In this document: in pieces, positions 15,152 to 22,725 of the stretch
Layout: each line of letters starts with the position of its first letter
Numbering within the stretch: the first letter of the stretch is position 1
The notes under the pieces: generated by a model
Told to the model about the DNA's origin: nothing
The model's database searches: none
The model's input: only the letters and a program-made list of their open reading frames with translations
Position numbers and translations under genes: made by a program
Source of the DNA: JAIPEK01 sp041685935
Lineage (GTDB): Bacteria; Desulfobacterota; Desulfobacteria; Desulfobacterales; Desulfobacteraceae
Assembly: GCA_041685935.1 (NCBI GenBank)
Contig: JAWLES010000002.1
Span: forward strand, 1-45,095
DNA: 45,095 nucleotides
Direction of reading: 5' to 3'

Positions 15152-16123
15152 TCAAAAAAAATGGCGGGAATTGTAACCCTTGAGTCCAGAAGTCTTTTGA
15201 TCATGAATATTATAGCGCTTGTTCAGTTGTCGTGATAACTTGGTCTTAAGCAGCCTCAATCTCAACTTATAAATAAAAAGGGGCATTTTTTTGTAGGCCC
15301 TGATATCTGAAATCAACAAACTGGTAACATTTCCGGGACCGAGTTCATAAAATTTCATTTTGCCTTTATCCAAAAGATAGTTGACGCTTGCAGTCCACTG
15401 AACCGGTTCCGTAAACTGGTCAAGGATATTTTTTTTAATTGAATCGGTGGTGTAGGGCCTGGCTGTGACATTTGAAATGATGGGAATTTCAGGTGGAGAA
15501 AATAGCATATCTGATATGAATTCTTGAAATTCTTCCTTGACGGTTTGCATGTATCTTGAATGGAATGCACCTTTCAGCTGATGAAGCGGGAAATAGAACA
15601 GCTGTTCTTTTTTACACCAAGGTTCCAATTTGGCGATATCAGATGCTGGGCCCGCCAGGATGGTCATCGAAGGCGTGTTGAACAGGGAATAATCTAATAT
15701 AGAGAACCGGTCCGTAGAGAGAGCATTCTTTATCTTTTCAGGTTCGAGTCCAATTACGGCGGCCATCGCGCCGGATGATTTGCGATCCATCAATTGTCCC
15801 CGTTTTCTGACCAGAGCAAGGCCTGTTTTAAAATCATACACCCCTGCTGCATACAAAGCCGCATATTCTCCCAGGCTGAGGCCGGCAACAAAATCCGGCT
15901 TATCTTTTCGTTCCAGAAAGGAAAGAACACTTAAAACATATGTCGCAGACTGGGTATATTCCGTTGCTTGCAGTAAATTATCCGGATCTCTCAAGCAAAG
16001 GTTTTTTACCGAATAATGCAATACATCATCGGCCATTTTCAGTATCTCAGGATATTTGTTGAACAGTTTTTCTCCCATCCCCTTTTTTATCGAACCTTGG
16101 CCTGGAAATACAAAGGTTTTCAT
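15152..16123 (-). CDS. Stand-alone acyltransferase, FabD / trans-AT PKS type
   Basis: 323 residues. It carries the malonyl-CoA:ACP transacylase elements: 'FVFPGQGS' with oxyanion Gln9, the nucleophile elbow with Ser83, the Arg-containing 'VRKRGQLM' (Arg108) and catalytic His188 in 'GAFHSRYM'. The wording around 'YTQSATYVLSVLSFL' and 'AAGVYDFKTGLALV' is closer to discrete acyltransferases of trans-AT polyketide synthases than to housekeeping FabD. Odd points: the usual GHSLG elbow is GLSLG, and GQGSQ is GQGSI. No polyketide synthase or carrier protein is nearby. It could load malonyl, or act as an acyl hydrolase. Start ATG has GGA about eight bases upstream. Confidence 0.82.
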   Translation of the reverse strand: MKTFVFPGQGSIKKGMGEKLFNKYPEILKMADDVLHYSVKNLCLRDPDNLLQATEYTQSATYVLSVLSFLERKDKPDFVAGLSLGEYAALYAAGVYDFKTGLALVRKRGQLMDRKSSGAMAAVIGLEPEKIKNALSTDRFSILDYSLFNTPSMTILAGPASDIAKLEPWCKKEQLFYFPLHQLKGAFHSRYMQTVKEEFQEFISDMLFSPPEIPIISNVTARPYTTDSIKKNILDQFTEPVQWTASVNYLLDKGKMKFYELGPGNVTSLLISDIRAYKKMPLFIYKLRLRLLKTKLSRQLNKRYNIHDQKTSGLKGYNSRHFF

Positions 16124-16168
16124 GATCGTGATCCTTTTGATGAATAGCGCGTTACGCGTGAATACCGG

Positions 16169-17455
16169 CTATATTGATTTTGCAATTTTTTTGGCAAGAG
16201 CCATGATTTGCAGGATAGGTGGTTTTCCGAATGAAAGGGGGAAGACACTGGAATCCGCCACAAAAAGGTTATTGATACCTTTGACTTTCAAATCCGGGCC
16301 AACCACTTGTCCAATGGCTGCTGTTCCTCCGGGATGCGCTCCTTTTACGTCGGTCACCTTCAGGGTCTCGGGATTTCCACCGGATGCCAGAAGAATCTTC
16401 TTGGCGATCGCCACCCCTTTATTGAGAAGGTTTTGATCATTCGCTGTGACTTTTTTCTTCACACTGCCATCAGAAAGGACCCGGCCGCTGCCCTCATCTG
16501 CTATTTTCACCATAAGACCATTGTAATTTCCTTTGTTCAGCCATTTAGACATGTTGTGTTTCACAAGAGCCTGCCACAAATCAATGTCCATATACGAAGC
16601 AATGATAAAAGCGTCATCCGGATCGTGGTAGAACGCAGCCATGGGAATATCTCTTGTCAGTTCAAATCCATGATCTTGCGCGTAAACAACCACAAAAAGA
16701 TCCAGGAACAGATTCCGACCAGACTTGATCCCCGAGTTTTGCAGTATAACCGGAGATCCCAATCCGCCAGAGGTAATAAAAATTATATCCGAGTTGATTT
16801 GAATTTCCCTTCCATCAAGAACTCCCACAGCACTTTGAGCTGTGTTCCCTACAATTTCAATCCTTTCAATTTGAACTCCCGGAATAAATTTGATCTGTTT
16901 GTTATCAATATAAGCTTCTATGACTCTTTTAGACGACCATTTGGCAGCGTTGGGACAAAAAGTTTCACAGAATGCACATCTAGTACATTTGTCAAAATCG
17001 ATGAATTTGGGCATGGAGGTCATTTTGTATCCAATTGTTTCAGCTCCAGATATTAGTGATAAGGTGTTGGCCCCCATGTGTGATACCGGTGTATAATTCA
17101 CCAGCAGCTCAGATTTGACATCAGTTAACTCTCCGGAGATATCAATCCCCAGGCACTCCAGATTTCTCCTTGATGGGTCAACACCGTTACCACAGGAAAC
17201 TTCTAGTGTTCCTCCTATTCCGTTGTGATAGTAATAAGACAAGCCCTCTTCGCTTTTTGGAAAGCGCCCATTTTTTTTAAAGATCGCATTCGTACGGTCT
17301 TTAAAATTTTTTGTATAGATATCGTTGACGTTTCCTTTATCAACCACAATTATGTTGAAATTTTTTTTTATGAACTCGGGAATCAGGCCCAAACTACCGA
17401 CCCCGCTTCCGACAACAAGAATCTCGGTTTCATAGGTTAATTTTTTTTTATTCAT
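16169..17455 (-). CDS. GMC-type flavoprotein oxidoreductase with ferredoxin-like Cys motif
   Basis: 428 residues from ATG 17455, which has GAGGG six bases upstream; ATG 17467 lacks one. The N-terminus has the FAD-binding 'VVGSGVGSLG' (about 14-23). A CxxCxxCxxxCP motif (Cys157, 160, 163, 167) in the middle is the [4Fe-4S] signature of ferredoxins. The C-terminal part has the GMC features 'GAHPGGTAAIG' and 'LFVADSSVFP'. GMC enzymes oxidise alcohols or reduce the reverse substrate through FAD. The Fe-S insert suggests electron exchange with ferredoxin rather than oxygen, suiting an anaerobe. It lies 52 bp downstream of the acyl-ACP reductase gene. A long-chain alcohol/aldehyde substrate is inferred from context. 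Confidence 0.82.
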   Translation of the reverse strand: MNKKKLTYETEILVVGSGVGSLGLIPEFIKKNFNIIVVDKGNVNDIYTKNFKDRTNAIFKKNGRFPKSEEGLSYYYHNGIGGTLEVSCGNGVDPSRRNLECLGIDISGELTDVKSELLVNYTPVSHMGANTLSLISGAETIGYKMTSMPKFIDFDKCTRCAFCETFCPNAAKWSSKRVIEAYIDNKQIKFIPGVQIERIEIVGNTAQSAVGVLDGREIQINSDIIFITSGGLGSPVILQNSGIKSGRNLFLDLFVVVYAQDHGFELTRDIPMAAFYHDPDDAFIIASYMDIDLWQALVKHNMSKWLNKGNYNGLMVKIADEGSGRVLSDGSVKKKVTANDQNLLNKGVAIAKKILLASGGNPETLKVTDVKGAHPGGTAAIGQVVGPDLKVKGINNLFVADSSVFPLSFGKPPILQIMALAKKIAKSI

Positions 17456-17507
17456 GGATGCCCTCATGGACGGACATGCTGTGTATCGGGAGTTGCCACA
17501 GATGCCG

Positions 17508-18617
17508 TCAATTATTATTGTTCTTTATTGCCTTTTCGATGGTCTCGAAGTCACGATTTTGATAACGTTTTTGATCGTTGAAGAATTCGGGAACAGAAAA
17601 CCCATGTTTAAATCCGATTTTAGCAAGGGCTTCAATGTTGGCGGCAGGGATATCTGCATTCCCAACCGTACAATATTCAAAACAACCTTCCATGGCTACT
17701 ATAATCGCTTCGGAAAAGCATCCGTAAAGTATTTCGTCTGACGGCATGGAATAAACCTTCGAGTGTTCTATTTTTCCAGGAATTTTGGCCATACCTCCTG
17801 AATAGGCAATGATATCCGGCCGGTGGGCGCAGGCGTTTGAAATATTTTTCGGGAAACCCACGTCACAAACAATTGCCCCGCTTTTAAAATCTTCCGCTTC
17901 GAAAATTGATGAAATGGTGCTTGTAACGCATATCACAATATCAGCATCCTTTACTGCGGCTTTATTATCTATCGTATATGCGACCGATGAATTATCCTCT
18001 TGGAACTTGTCGTGAAAGACAGCCCGCAATTTTTCGATTTTTTTACCAGTCAAGGTCAACCTTCGCGTTTTCTCCGTAAAATAACCAGCGCACGCACGGC
18101 CGATACTTCCGGTTGCTCCTATAATCGCCAAATGGGCATCTTCTAAATCCAATCGGACCAGGGCACACATTTTTTTCAGACTCTCCACAACCATTGCGGA
18201 GGTAAAAGTGGTACCGTTGGTTACGGCCATGGAGTTTACAACCTTTGATACCAATTCTCCCTGTTGCCCATCTGCAATAGATGTAAAACCACCGAGGGCA
18301 GCAACGCTGGCTTTCTCGGTCTCACTTTTTGAAAGAGCTTGTCTGATACGGTTTAAGACTTTTTCACGATTATTAAACAGCATTTCAGGAAAAAACGTAG
18401 CAAAATAAAGACTCCCGTGCGCGTCCTGTCTGTTTTCCATGCTTTGAAGGGTTATATCAAATCCTTTGTAAGAAGGTGTCCACTCCAGCAATTTGTATAA
18501 TAAATCATCGTTCATTCTCTTCGCATGGTAATTTTTTCGGTAGGCACCGATAAAATTATGCATAGTTTCTATATCTTTGGGATGTCCGATCAACGAAAAA
18601 TGGTTATTGCTACGCAA
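17508..18617 (-). CDS. Long-chain acyl-ACP reductase homologue (AAR-like)
   Basis: About 369 residues. The order of motifs follows the cyanobacterial acyl-ACP reductase of alkane synthesis: 'FSLIGH' at the N-terminus, 'FFPEML', 'ALGGFTSI', 'VTNGTTFT', the NADP-binding 'IIGATGSIG' (about 167-173), 'VGFPKNI', and 'GCFSEAI' with Cys300 aligned to the thioester-forming catalytic Cys. AAR reduces acyl-ACP to a fatty aldehyde. TTG at 18617 is preferred: GGAG lies eight bases upstream and the protein then starts at the AAR N-terminus; TTG 18650 is a longer option. It overlaps the SRPBCC gene by 8 bp. No aldehyde-deformylating oxygenase is present. Substrate and product are inferred. Confidence 0.82.
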   Translation of the reverse strand: MRSNNHFSLIGHPKDIETMHNFIGAYRKNYHAKRMNDDLLYKLLEWTPSYKGFDITLQSMENRQDAHGSLYFATFFPEMLFNNREKVLNRIRQALSKSETEKASVAALGGFTSIADGQQGELVSKVVNSMAVTNGTTFTSAMVVESLKKMCALVRLDLEDAHLAIIGATGSIGRACAGYFTEKTRRLTLTGKKIEKLRAVFHDKFQEDNSSVAYTIDNKAAVKDADIVICVTSTISSIFEAEDFKSGAIVCDVGFPKNISNACAHRPDIIAYSGGMAKIPGKIEHSKVYSMPSDEILYGCFSEAIIVAMEGCFEYCTVGNADIPAANIEALAKIGFKHGFSVPEFFNDQKRYQNRDFETIEKAIKNNNN

Positions 18618-19080
18618 TTTCTGTCTCCAATCTTTTTTTGATGTCTTCAAGCATAGAAAAAGAATTCTTTTTCAGTTTTTCCTTCAGAATCGGACCCAAC
18701 ACCTCCTCTATTACCGGCAATCCAATTGCATACCGCAAGTTCAAGCCCAGGTTGACTTGATTGTGATGTTTTTCAACGTTCCATGATCCTTCAAACAGCT
18801 CGAAATCTCCCTCAAGCAACTCAAAAAAAATGACAAAGCTAGGTCCATCATAAGTATTCTCTTGGACCCAGTTAAACGGTACCCCATCAATAAGGCATTC
18901 CCAGCTAACGATGCTTTTAGTGCCCGATCTTTTTTCTTCCACTTTGAGCACATCAGCCATATAATTTGGAAACGACACCATATCACAGATAAAAGCATAT
19001 GCATTTTCGGCTATTTCGGCCAAATCTTCTTCTTGAGAAAGATTGATCTGCACCTGTGTTGTCACATGTTCGATTCTCAA
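18610..19080 (-). CDS. SRPBCC (START-like/polyketide cyclase) protein
   Basis: 156 residues with the helix-grip pattern of the SRPBCC superfamily: an N-terminal strand, two short helices ('IAENAYAFICDMVSFPNYMADVLKVEE'), a run of antiparallel strands, and a long C-terminal helix ('LGPILKEKLKKNSFSMLEDIKKRLE'). Members bind hydrophobic ligands, and some are aromatase/cyclases or lipid carriers. The start is TTG at 19080 with GGAG seven bases upstream. It is the first gene of the cassette and overlaps the acyl-ACP reductase gene. It may hold or shape the acyl/aldehyde intermediate (inference). Confidence 0.75.
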   Translation of the reverse strand: MRIEHVTTQVQINLSQEEDLAEIAENAYAFICDMVSFPNYMADVLKVEEKRSGTKSIVSWECLIDGVPFNWVQENTYDGPSFVIFFELLEGDFELFEGSWNVEKHHNQVNLGLNLRYAIGLPVIEEVLGPILKEKLKKNSFSMLEDIKKRLETEIA

Positions 19081-19304
19081 TTTTTACTCCTTTGATTAAA
19101 AATGAGGATTATTTGTAAAGCGCCCCTGTCTTTTTAATGTAGTAACAACAAGGAAAGGATTTGTCATGTGACCCTGATTCTATTTTTGGCATGGTTCCAT
19201 AAATAAAAATCAAAAAAGATGAGGATTAGGTTGTTTAGCGAAAAGAAATGCGGATTGAGCAAAAAGAGAAATAGAGATTAGTGATTCTTATAGTACCATA
19301 CTCC

Positions 19305-19322
19305 TATAAAATTGATTTTATA
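19305..19322. promoter_or_regulatory. AT-rich 18-bp palindrome between regulator and cassette
   Basis: TATAAAAT-TG-ATTTTATA is a perfect inverted repeat that overlaps the stop codon of the LuxR-type gene. Its size suits a LuxR-family operator, but an AT-rich chance palindrome is also possible. The rest of 19081-19304 holds no gene and no clear promoter. Confidence 0.3.
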
Positions 19323-20400
19323 ACAGCCCCAAACCGTAATTCCTGGCGATAACTATGGCGTTGGAACGTGTTTCAACCCCTAGTTTGCTTAGTATGTTTG
19401 TGATATGATTACGAACCGTATTGGGGCTTATGTATAATCTGTTTGATATCTGATCATTGCTTAATCCCTGCGCAATCAGATCTAATACCTCGATTTCCCG
19501 TTTAGTCAGCTGGTAAAAAAATTGTAAGCTGGTTCCATTGTCTATCTTGGTCTCTTCATTGCCAATAAAATTGTCTATTGCCTCCAAGAAATCTTGCCAA
19601 GCCGCCTCCGACCTCAGCAGGATATGATTTCGGCTTTCCAGCGGGAAAAATTGCGCACCGGGGATCAGGGTCGCCACAAGCCGTCCTTCGTCAAAGGGAA
19701 CAAGAGCATCATCTTTAGCATGCATAACCAGGGTAGGAACCTGTATCTTGTTTGCGAGGTGGGAAATATTGATTCCAAAGCAGCATTTGAAAATACTGAT
19801 AGCATTCTCTATTGAGGTTGATTTTGTGTAAAAATCATTCAGCCACTGGATTTGTTCAGGATTACCTTCGGGAATGAATAAACTGGTAAAAACCTGTAGG
19901 AAAGCAGGATTCCGGTCACGCCAACCCAGTTTGATCAAATTGATCAAGGTATCCACTTCTTCTTTATCCTTCGAAGGTGAGTCTCTATGGAGCCGACCTC
20001 TTAAATAACTGCCATACAAAATGAGATTACACACTTTCTTTACGTTTCGTTCAGTATATGCAATAGCAACAGGGCCTCCTTGCGAAATGCCCAGTAAAGG
20101 GAATCGTTTCAATCCAACGGCATCCACAACGGTTTCCAGATCCTGGATCCAGGATTCAAAACTCAAATCGTTAAAATGACGGTCTGAAAGCCCGCAACCT
20201 CTCTGATCGTATCGAATTAAGGTATATTTTTTTCCAAGGTTTTCATAATAGTGGCGCCAGACAGGGCATTGCCACTCATGTTCGATGTGACTTAACCAAT
20301 TGGCGACTTTAACAAGAGGGGGGCCAGAGCCCAATGTCGCATACGCAAGTCTCACGCCATCCGGCGTCGTGCAAAACCTTATCTCTTGCTTCATACCCAT
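19318..20400 (-). CDS. Alpha/beta hydrolase-LuxR fusion transcriptional regulator
   Basis: 360 residues in two domains. Residues about 5-280 form an alpha/beta hydrolase with an apparently complete triad: Ser106 in GISQGG, Asp230 in 'HAKDDALVPF' and His259 in 'SRNHILL'. Residues about 298-355 are a LuxR/NarL-type helix-turn-helix ('LTKREIEVLDLIAQGLSNDQIS' then 'SPNTVRNHITNILSKLGV'). This arrangement is known among one-component regulators, where the hydrolase fold is thought to sense or process a small ligand. It lies upstream of the cassette in the same direction, separated by a 237-bp gap, and probably controls it. The start follows GGAG by nine bases. An internal ATG two codons later is possible. 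Confidence 0.88.
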   Translation of the reverse strand: MGMKQEIRFCTTPDGVRLAYATLGSGPPLVKVANWLSHIEHEWQCPVWRHYYENLGKKYTLIRYDQRGCGLSDRHFNDLSFESWIQDLETVVDAVGLKRFPLLGISQGGPVAIAYTERNVKKVCNLILYGSYLRGRLHRDSPSKDKEEVDTLINLIKLGWRDRNPAFLQVFTSLFIPEGNPEQIQWLNDFYTKSTSIENAISIFKCCFGINISHLANKIQVPTLVMHAKDDALVPFDEGRLVATLIPGAQFFPLESRNHILLRSEAAWQDFLEAIDNFIGNEETKIDNGTSLQFFYQLTKREIEVLDLIAQGLSNDQISNRLYISPNTVRNHITNILSKLGVETRSNAIVIARNYGLGLL

Positions 20401-20518
20401 TGAGCTCGACTCCTAAAATACCTGATTGGATTTTCTTTGATTTTTTGCTGAGAATTAGCCATGGAATTCAAATTTACTTTGTAACCATTCAGCTCGGTAA
20501 TCAAAAAAATTAATTGAA

Positions 20519-20547
20519 TGTATAATAAACTTTCCTTGTTTTGACAA
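20519..20547 (-). promoter_or_regulatory. Predicted promoter of the LuxR-type regulator
   Basis: On the minus strand TTGTCA (20547-20542) is followed after 17 bases by TATACA (20524-20519). It would give a leader of about 110 bases before the ATG at 20400. No gene is seen in 20401-20635. Confidence 0.45.
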
Positions 20548-20635
20548 CCTCAGAATCACTCGTTTGAATTAGTTACAACCTTCCCGGATGGTTAATAAAA
20601 CAAAGGCAGTAGCCACACTCAGACGGTCTTTTTTT

Positions 20636-20710
20636 TCGACTGCCTTGACATGGCAGGGGAACGGGAATGAATAATACAGGATCGAGACCTTGATCCAGGC
20701 GTGAAAATTT
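20636..20710 (-). pseudogene. DUF1007 gene fragment (diverged direct repeat of 13241-13315)
   Basis: These 75 bases match 13241-13315 inside the DUF1007 gene, with six mismatches by eye, in the same orientation. On the minus strand the fragment still translates in frame as 'NFHAWIKVSILYYSF' and 'CHVKAVEK', homologous to the intact protein. Nothing of the rest of the gene is seen on either side. It is a leftover of a second DUF1007 copy beside the cobalamin riboswitch, or a footprint of rearrangement. Confidence 0.75.
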
Positions 20711-20761
20711 TAATTTTATGTTGACATATTTTTTTATATTAGATAGGAAAAGTAAAATTTG

Positions 20762-20945
20762 TCAGGTGCCATAAGGCTTAAAAGGGAATCCTGTTAAATT
20801 CAGGAACGGGCCCACCGCTGTAAACGGGGACGAAAGCTGCACAAAAGCCACTGGGAGCAGGAAGGTGTCATGACCATGACAGTAACACCTGATCCGGGAA
20901 GGCGCGGCGAGTAGAAAGATCCGACAAGTCAGAAGACCTGCCCGG
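20762..20945 (+). ncRNA. Cobalamin riboswitch
   Basis: The conserved pieces occur in order: GGTGCC (20765-20770), AAAGGGAAT, the core region around 'CACCGCTGTAA' (about 20813), GCCACTG (20847-20853), GGGAAGGCG (about 20896), and the B12 box AAGTCAGAAGACCTGCC (20926-20942). This aptamer binds adenosyl- or other cobalamin and lowers expression of cobalt/cobalamin genes. A terminator follows at 21029 and cbiK at 21302. A TTGACA at 20721-20726 may be the -35 box, but no good -10 box is placed correctly. Confidence 0.92.
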
Positions 20946-21028
20946 CAGATAGGGAACCGTTAGTACGGTCCGGTGAAGTGTTTTGCAGGGGAAAGCAAAG
21001 CTTCATATCATCCAAGGATAAAAAAGGG

Positions 21029-21075
21029 AAATCCGTGGTTTGATAATTTTATCAGACTGCGGATTTTTTGTTTTT
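21029..21075 (+). terminator. Riboswitch expression-platform terminator
   Basis: AAATCCG (21029-21035) pairs with CGGATTT (21060-21066), with an inner TGATAA/TTATCA stem, and runs into a T-tract. It is about 85 bases after the B12 box and is the likely cobalamin-controlled stop. The next 226 bases up to cbiK contain short GC-rich repeats but no gene that can be supported. Confidence 0.75.
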
Positions 21076-21301
21076 ACGGGATGTTGCAATTCTCTTGCCA
21101 GGCAGGTCCTTCCCGGACATACGTGAATTCCCGTTAATACAGGATAAAGACCACCTGCGGACCTCGGGTGCCGGTTCCGTCAAACCCTCACAAGGCGGCA
21201 GTTTTACGCCTTTTGCCGGTTGTGGCAGGGAATCGAAATCCCGGGGCTTGAAAGCAGCCCATAGAAGATAAAAATGATAATAAAGAAGTGATGTTAATCA
21301 T

Positions 21302-22099
21302 ATGAAACAAAACACTTTTTCACGCAAGGACATTCCGGTTTTGGTGAGCGCTTTCGGAACCACTGAAAGTGCATTTTCAACCTATGAAAAAATGGATGCG
21401 GTTTTCAGGGAAAAAATGCCGGGCCTGACCGTTTACTGGTCCTATTCCTCCAGGATGGTCAAAACCGCTTTGAAACGGAAAAAAGATGTGAACCTGCCTG
21501 ATCCCGCCGAGCTGCTATTTGACCTTGCGCGTCAAGGTCACCAGTGGGCGGTGCTCCAGTCCCTTCATGTGGTTGGCGGTCATGAGTTCCATCGGCTTGC
21601 ATTCGAGGGCAGGCGGTCCAATCTGCGCCTTTCCATGGGGCTTCCGCTCCTGTCATCCCCTGAAGATTACCGGGAGGCCGCAAGGGCCCTCGCACCGGTC
21701 ATGCCGGGACAAGGCTCCGGCTGTGCCACCGTGTTGTTGGGCCATGGCACTGATCATCCGGTATGGGCAAGCTACTTGGCGCTCGAGACCATTATGCGTC
21801 GCGAATATGGGGGCGACCATATATTCACCGGTGTTGTTGACGGTTATCCTTCCATGGAAATAACTGTGGACCGGGTCAGGCAAAGCGGTTTTTCCAGGGT
21901 GGTTCTTATTCCGTTTATGCTGGTGGCAGGGGTTCATTTCAAAGAAGATATCGCCGGAGAAACCGACTCCTGGCAAGCGGCGTTTGAAGCCGCGGATATC
22001 GGCGTATCCGTTGTGCAAAACGGTATCGGCGCGCTCGATGGGATAAGCTCCCTGTTTGCCCGGCATATAGAGGAGGCGTTGGATGTAATCCCGCTGTGA
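21302..22099 (+). CDS. cbiK: Anaerobic sirohydrochlorin cobaltochelatase
   Basis: 265 residues, the usual CbiK length. It inserts Co(II) into sirohydrochlorin early in the anaerobic cobalamin pathway. Conserved features are the N-terminal 'PVLVSAFGTTESA', the active-site His148 in 'LLGHGTDHP', His212 in 'MLVAGVHFKEDIAG' and the Glu in 'GGHEFHRL'. Some sulfate reducers have a periplasmic CbiK with a signal peptide; this one has none, so it should be cytoplasmic. The start has only a weak GAAGTGA-type ribosome site. It is controlled by the upstream cobalamin riboswitch and sits beside a broken TonB receptor gene. Confidence 0.93.
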   Translation: MKQNTFSRKDIPVLVSAFGTTESAFSTYEKMDAVFREKMPGLTVYWSYSSRMVKTALKRKKDVNLPDPAELLFDLARQGHQWAVLQSLHVVGGHEFHRLAFEGRRSNLRLSMGLPLLSSPEDYREAARALAPVMPGQGSGCATVLLGHGTDHPVWASYLALETIMRREYGGDHIFTGVVDGYPSMEITVDRVRQSGFSRVVLIPFMLVAGVHFKEDIAGETDSWQAAFEAADIGVSVVQNGIGALDGISSLFARHIEEALDVIPL

Positions 22100-22217
22100 C
22101 GCTGTACCGCATACGGAAAAACACTTTTAAAAACAGGCCATTGCCCTCTCCGGTACTTGAAAACCGCCTGGAGTAAAGATCAACATTTAAACCCATGAAA
22201 AAAAGAGGAGAGATTGT

Positions 22218-22512
22218 ATGACCAGTAAAGTTTTGCCCGGGGCGTACAAACATGTTGCGGCTCTTTTTGCTTTTATCCTGTTCCCGGTTGTTCTATGGGC
22301 GGGTCCGGTTCCTGTAAAAATAGAAACCGTGACCGTGACCGCTGAAAGATTCGGTAAAAATTTATGCCGTCAGGGCGTCGAGTCCTACTGAAGAGTTCCT
22401 ATATGCCGGATTTATCATGGATCCAACGGTCCGGTCCTATTTTGACTACACGTCAGCAGAGAATCTCAAAAACATGATTCGACTTTTCGCAAACAGGGAC
22501 TCTGGGATCTGA
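22218..22512 (+). pseudogene. TonB-dependent receptor remnant (probably cobalamin-type)
   Basis: The frame from ATG 22218, after an AGGAGAG site, encodes a signal peptide of about 28 residues followed by 'VKIETVTVTAERFGKN', a TonB-box/plug-domain start, and stops at 22389-22391 after 57 residues. A second open stretch in another frame (22387-22512) contains 'MDPTVRSYFDYTSAENL', which may be a further receptor piece. The full gene would need 600 or more residues. It is a decayed receptor beside cbiK, most likely a former BtuB-like gene under the same riboswitch. Confidence 0.65.
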
Positions 22513-22725
22513 CCGTGATTTTCCCCACCTTAGGTTTCGGTTATGTTTTGTTTGTGTCTGATTTTTTTGATATATATTACCAATATGGGACAAATTCTTA
22601 TATATAACGATTTTTATTTCCGAAATATATTTTTTATATTATTGTTGCCTTGGCAAAAGTCGTTTTTTGGAGGCTGAATGTAAATTGTTTTTGCTATAAA
22701 GCATAAATGTTGAGAGTTCGCCAAT

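Noticed and set aside
19226..19240. TTAGGTTGTTTAG sequence upstream of the acyl cassette, similar to half of the feo metal box
   Set aside because: Only one arm matches and there is no inverted partner, so control by a DtxR-like protein is not supported.
21068..21271. A 67-codon open frame from TTG between riboswitch terminator and cbiK
   Set aside because: It begins inside the terminator T-run, has no ribosome site and no recognisable protein pattern.
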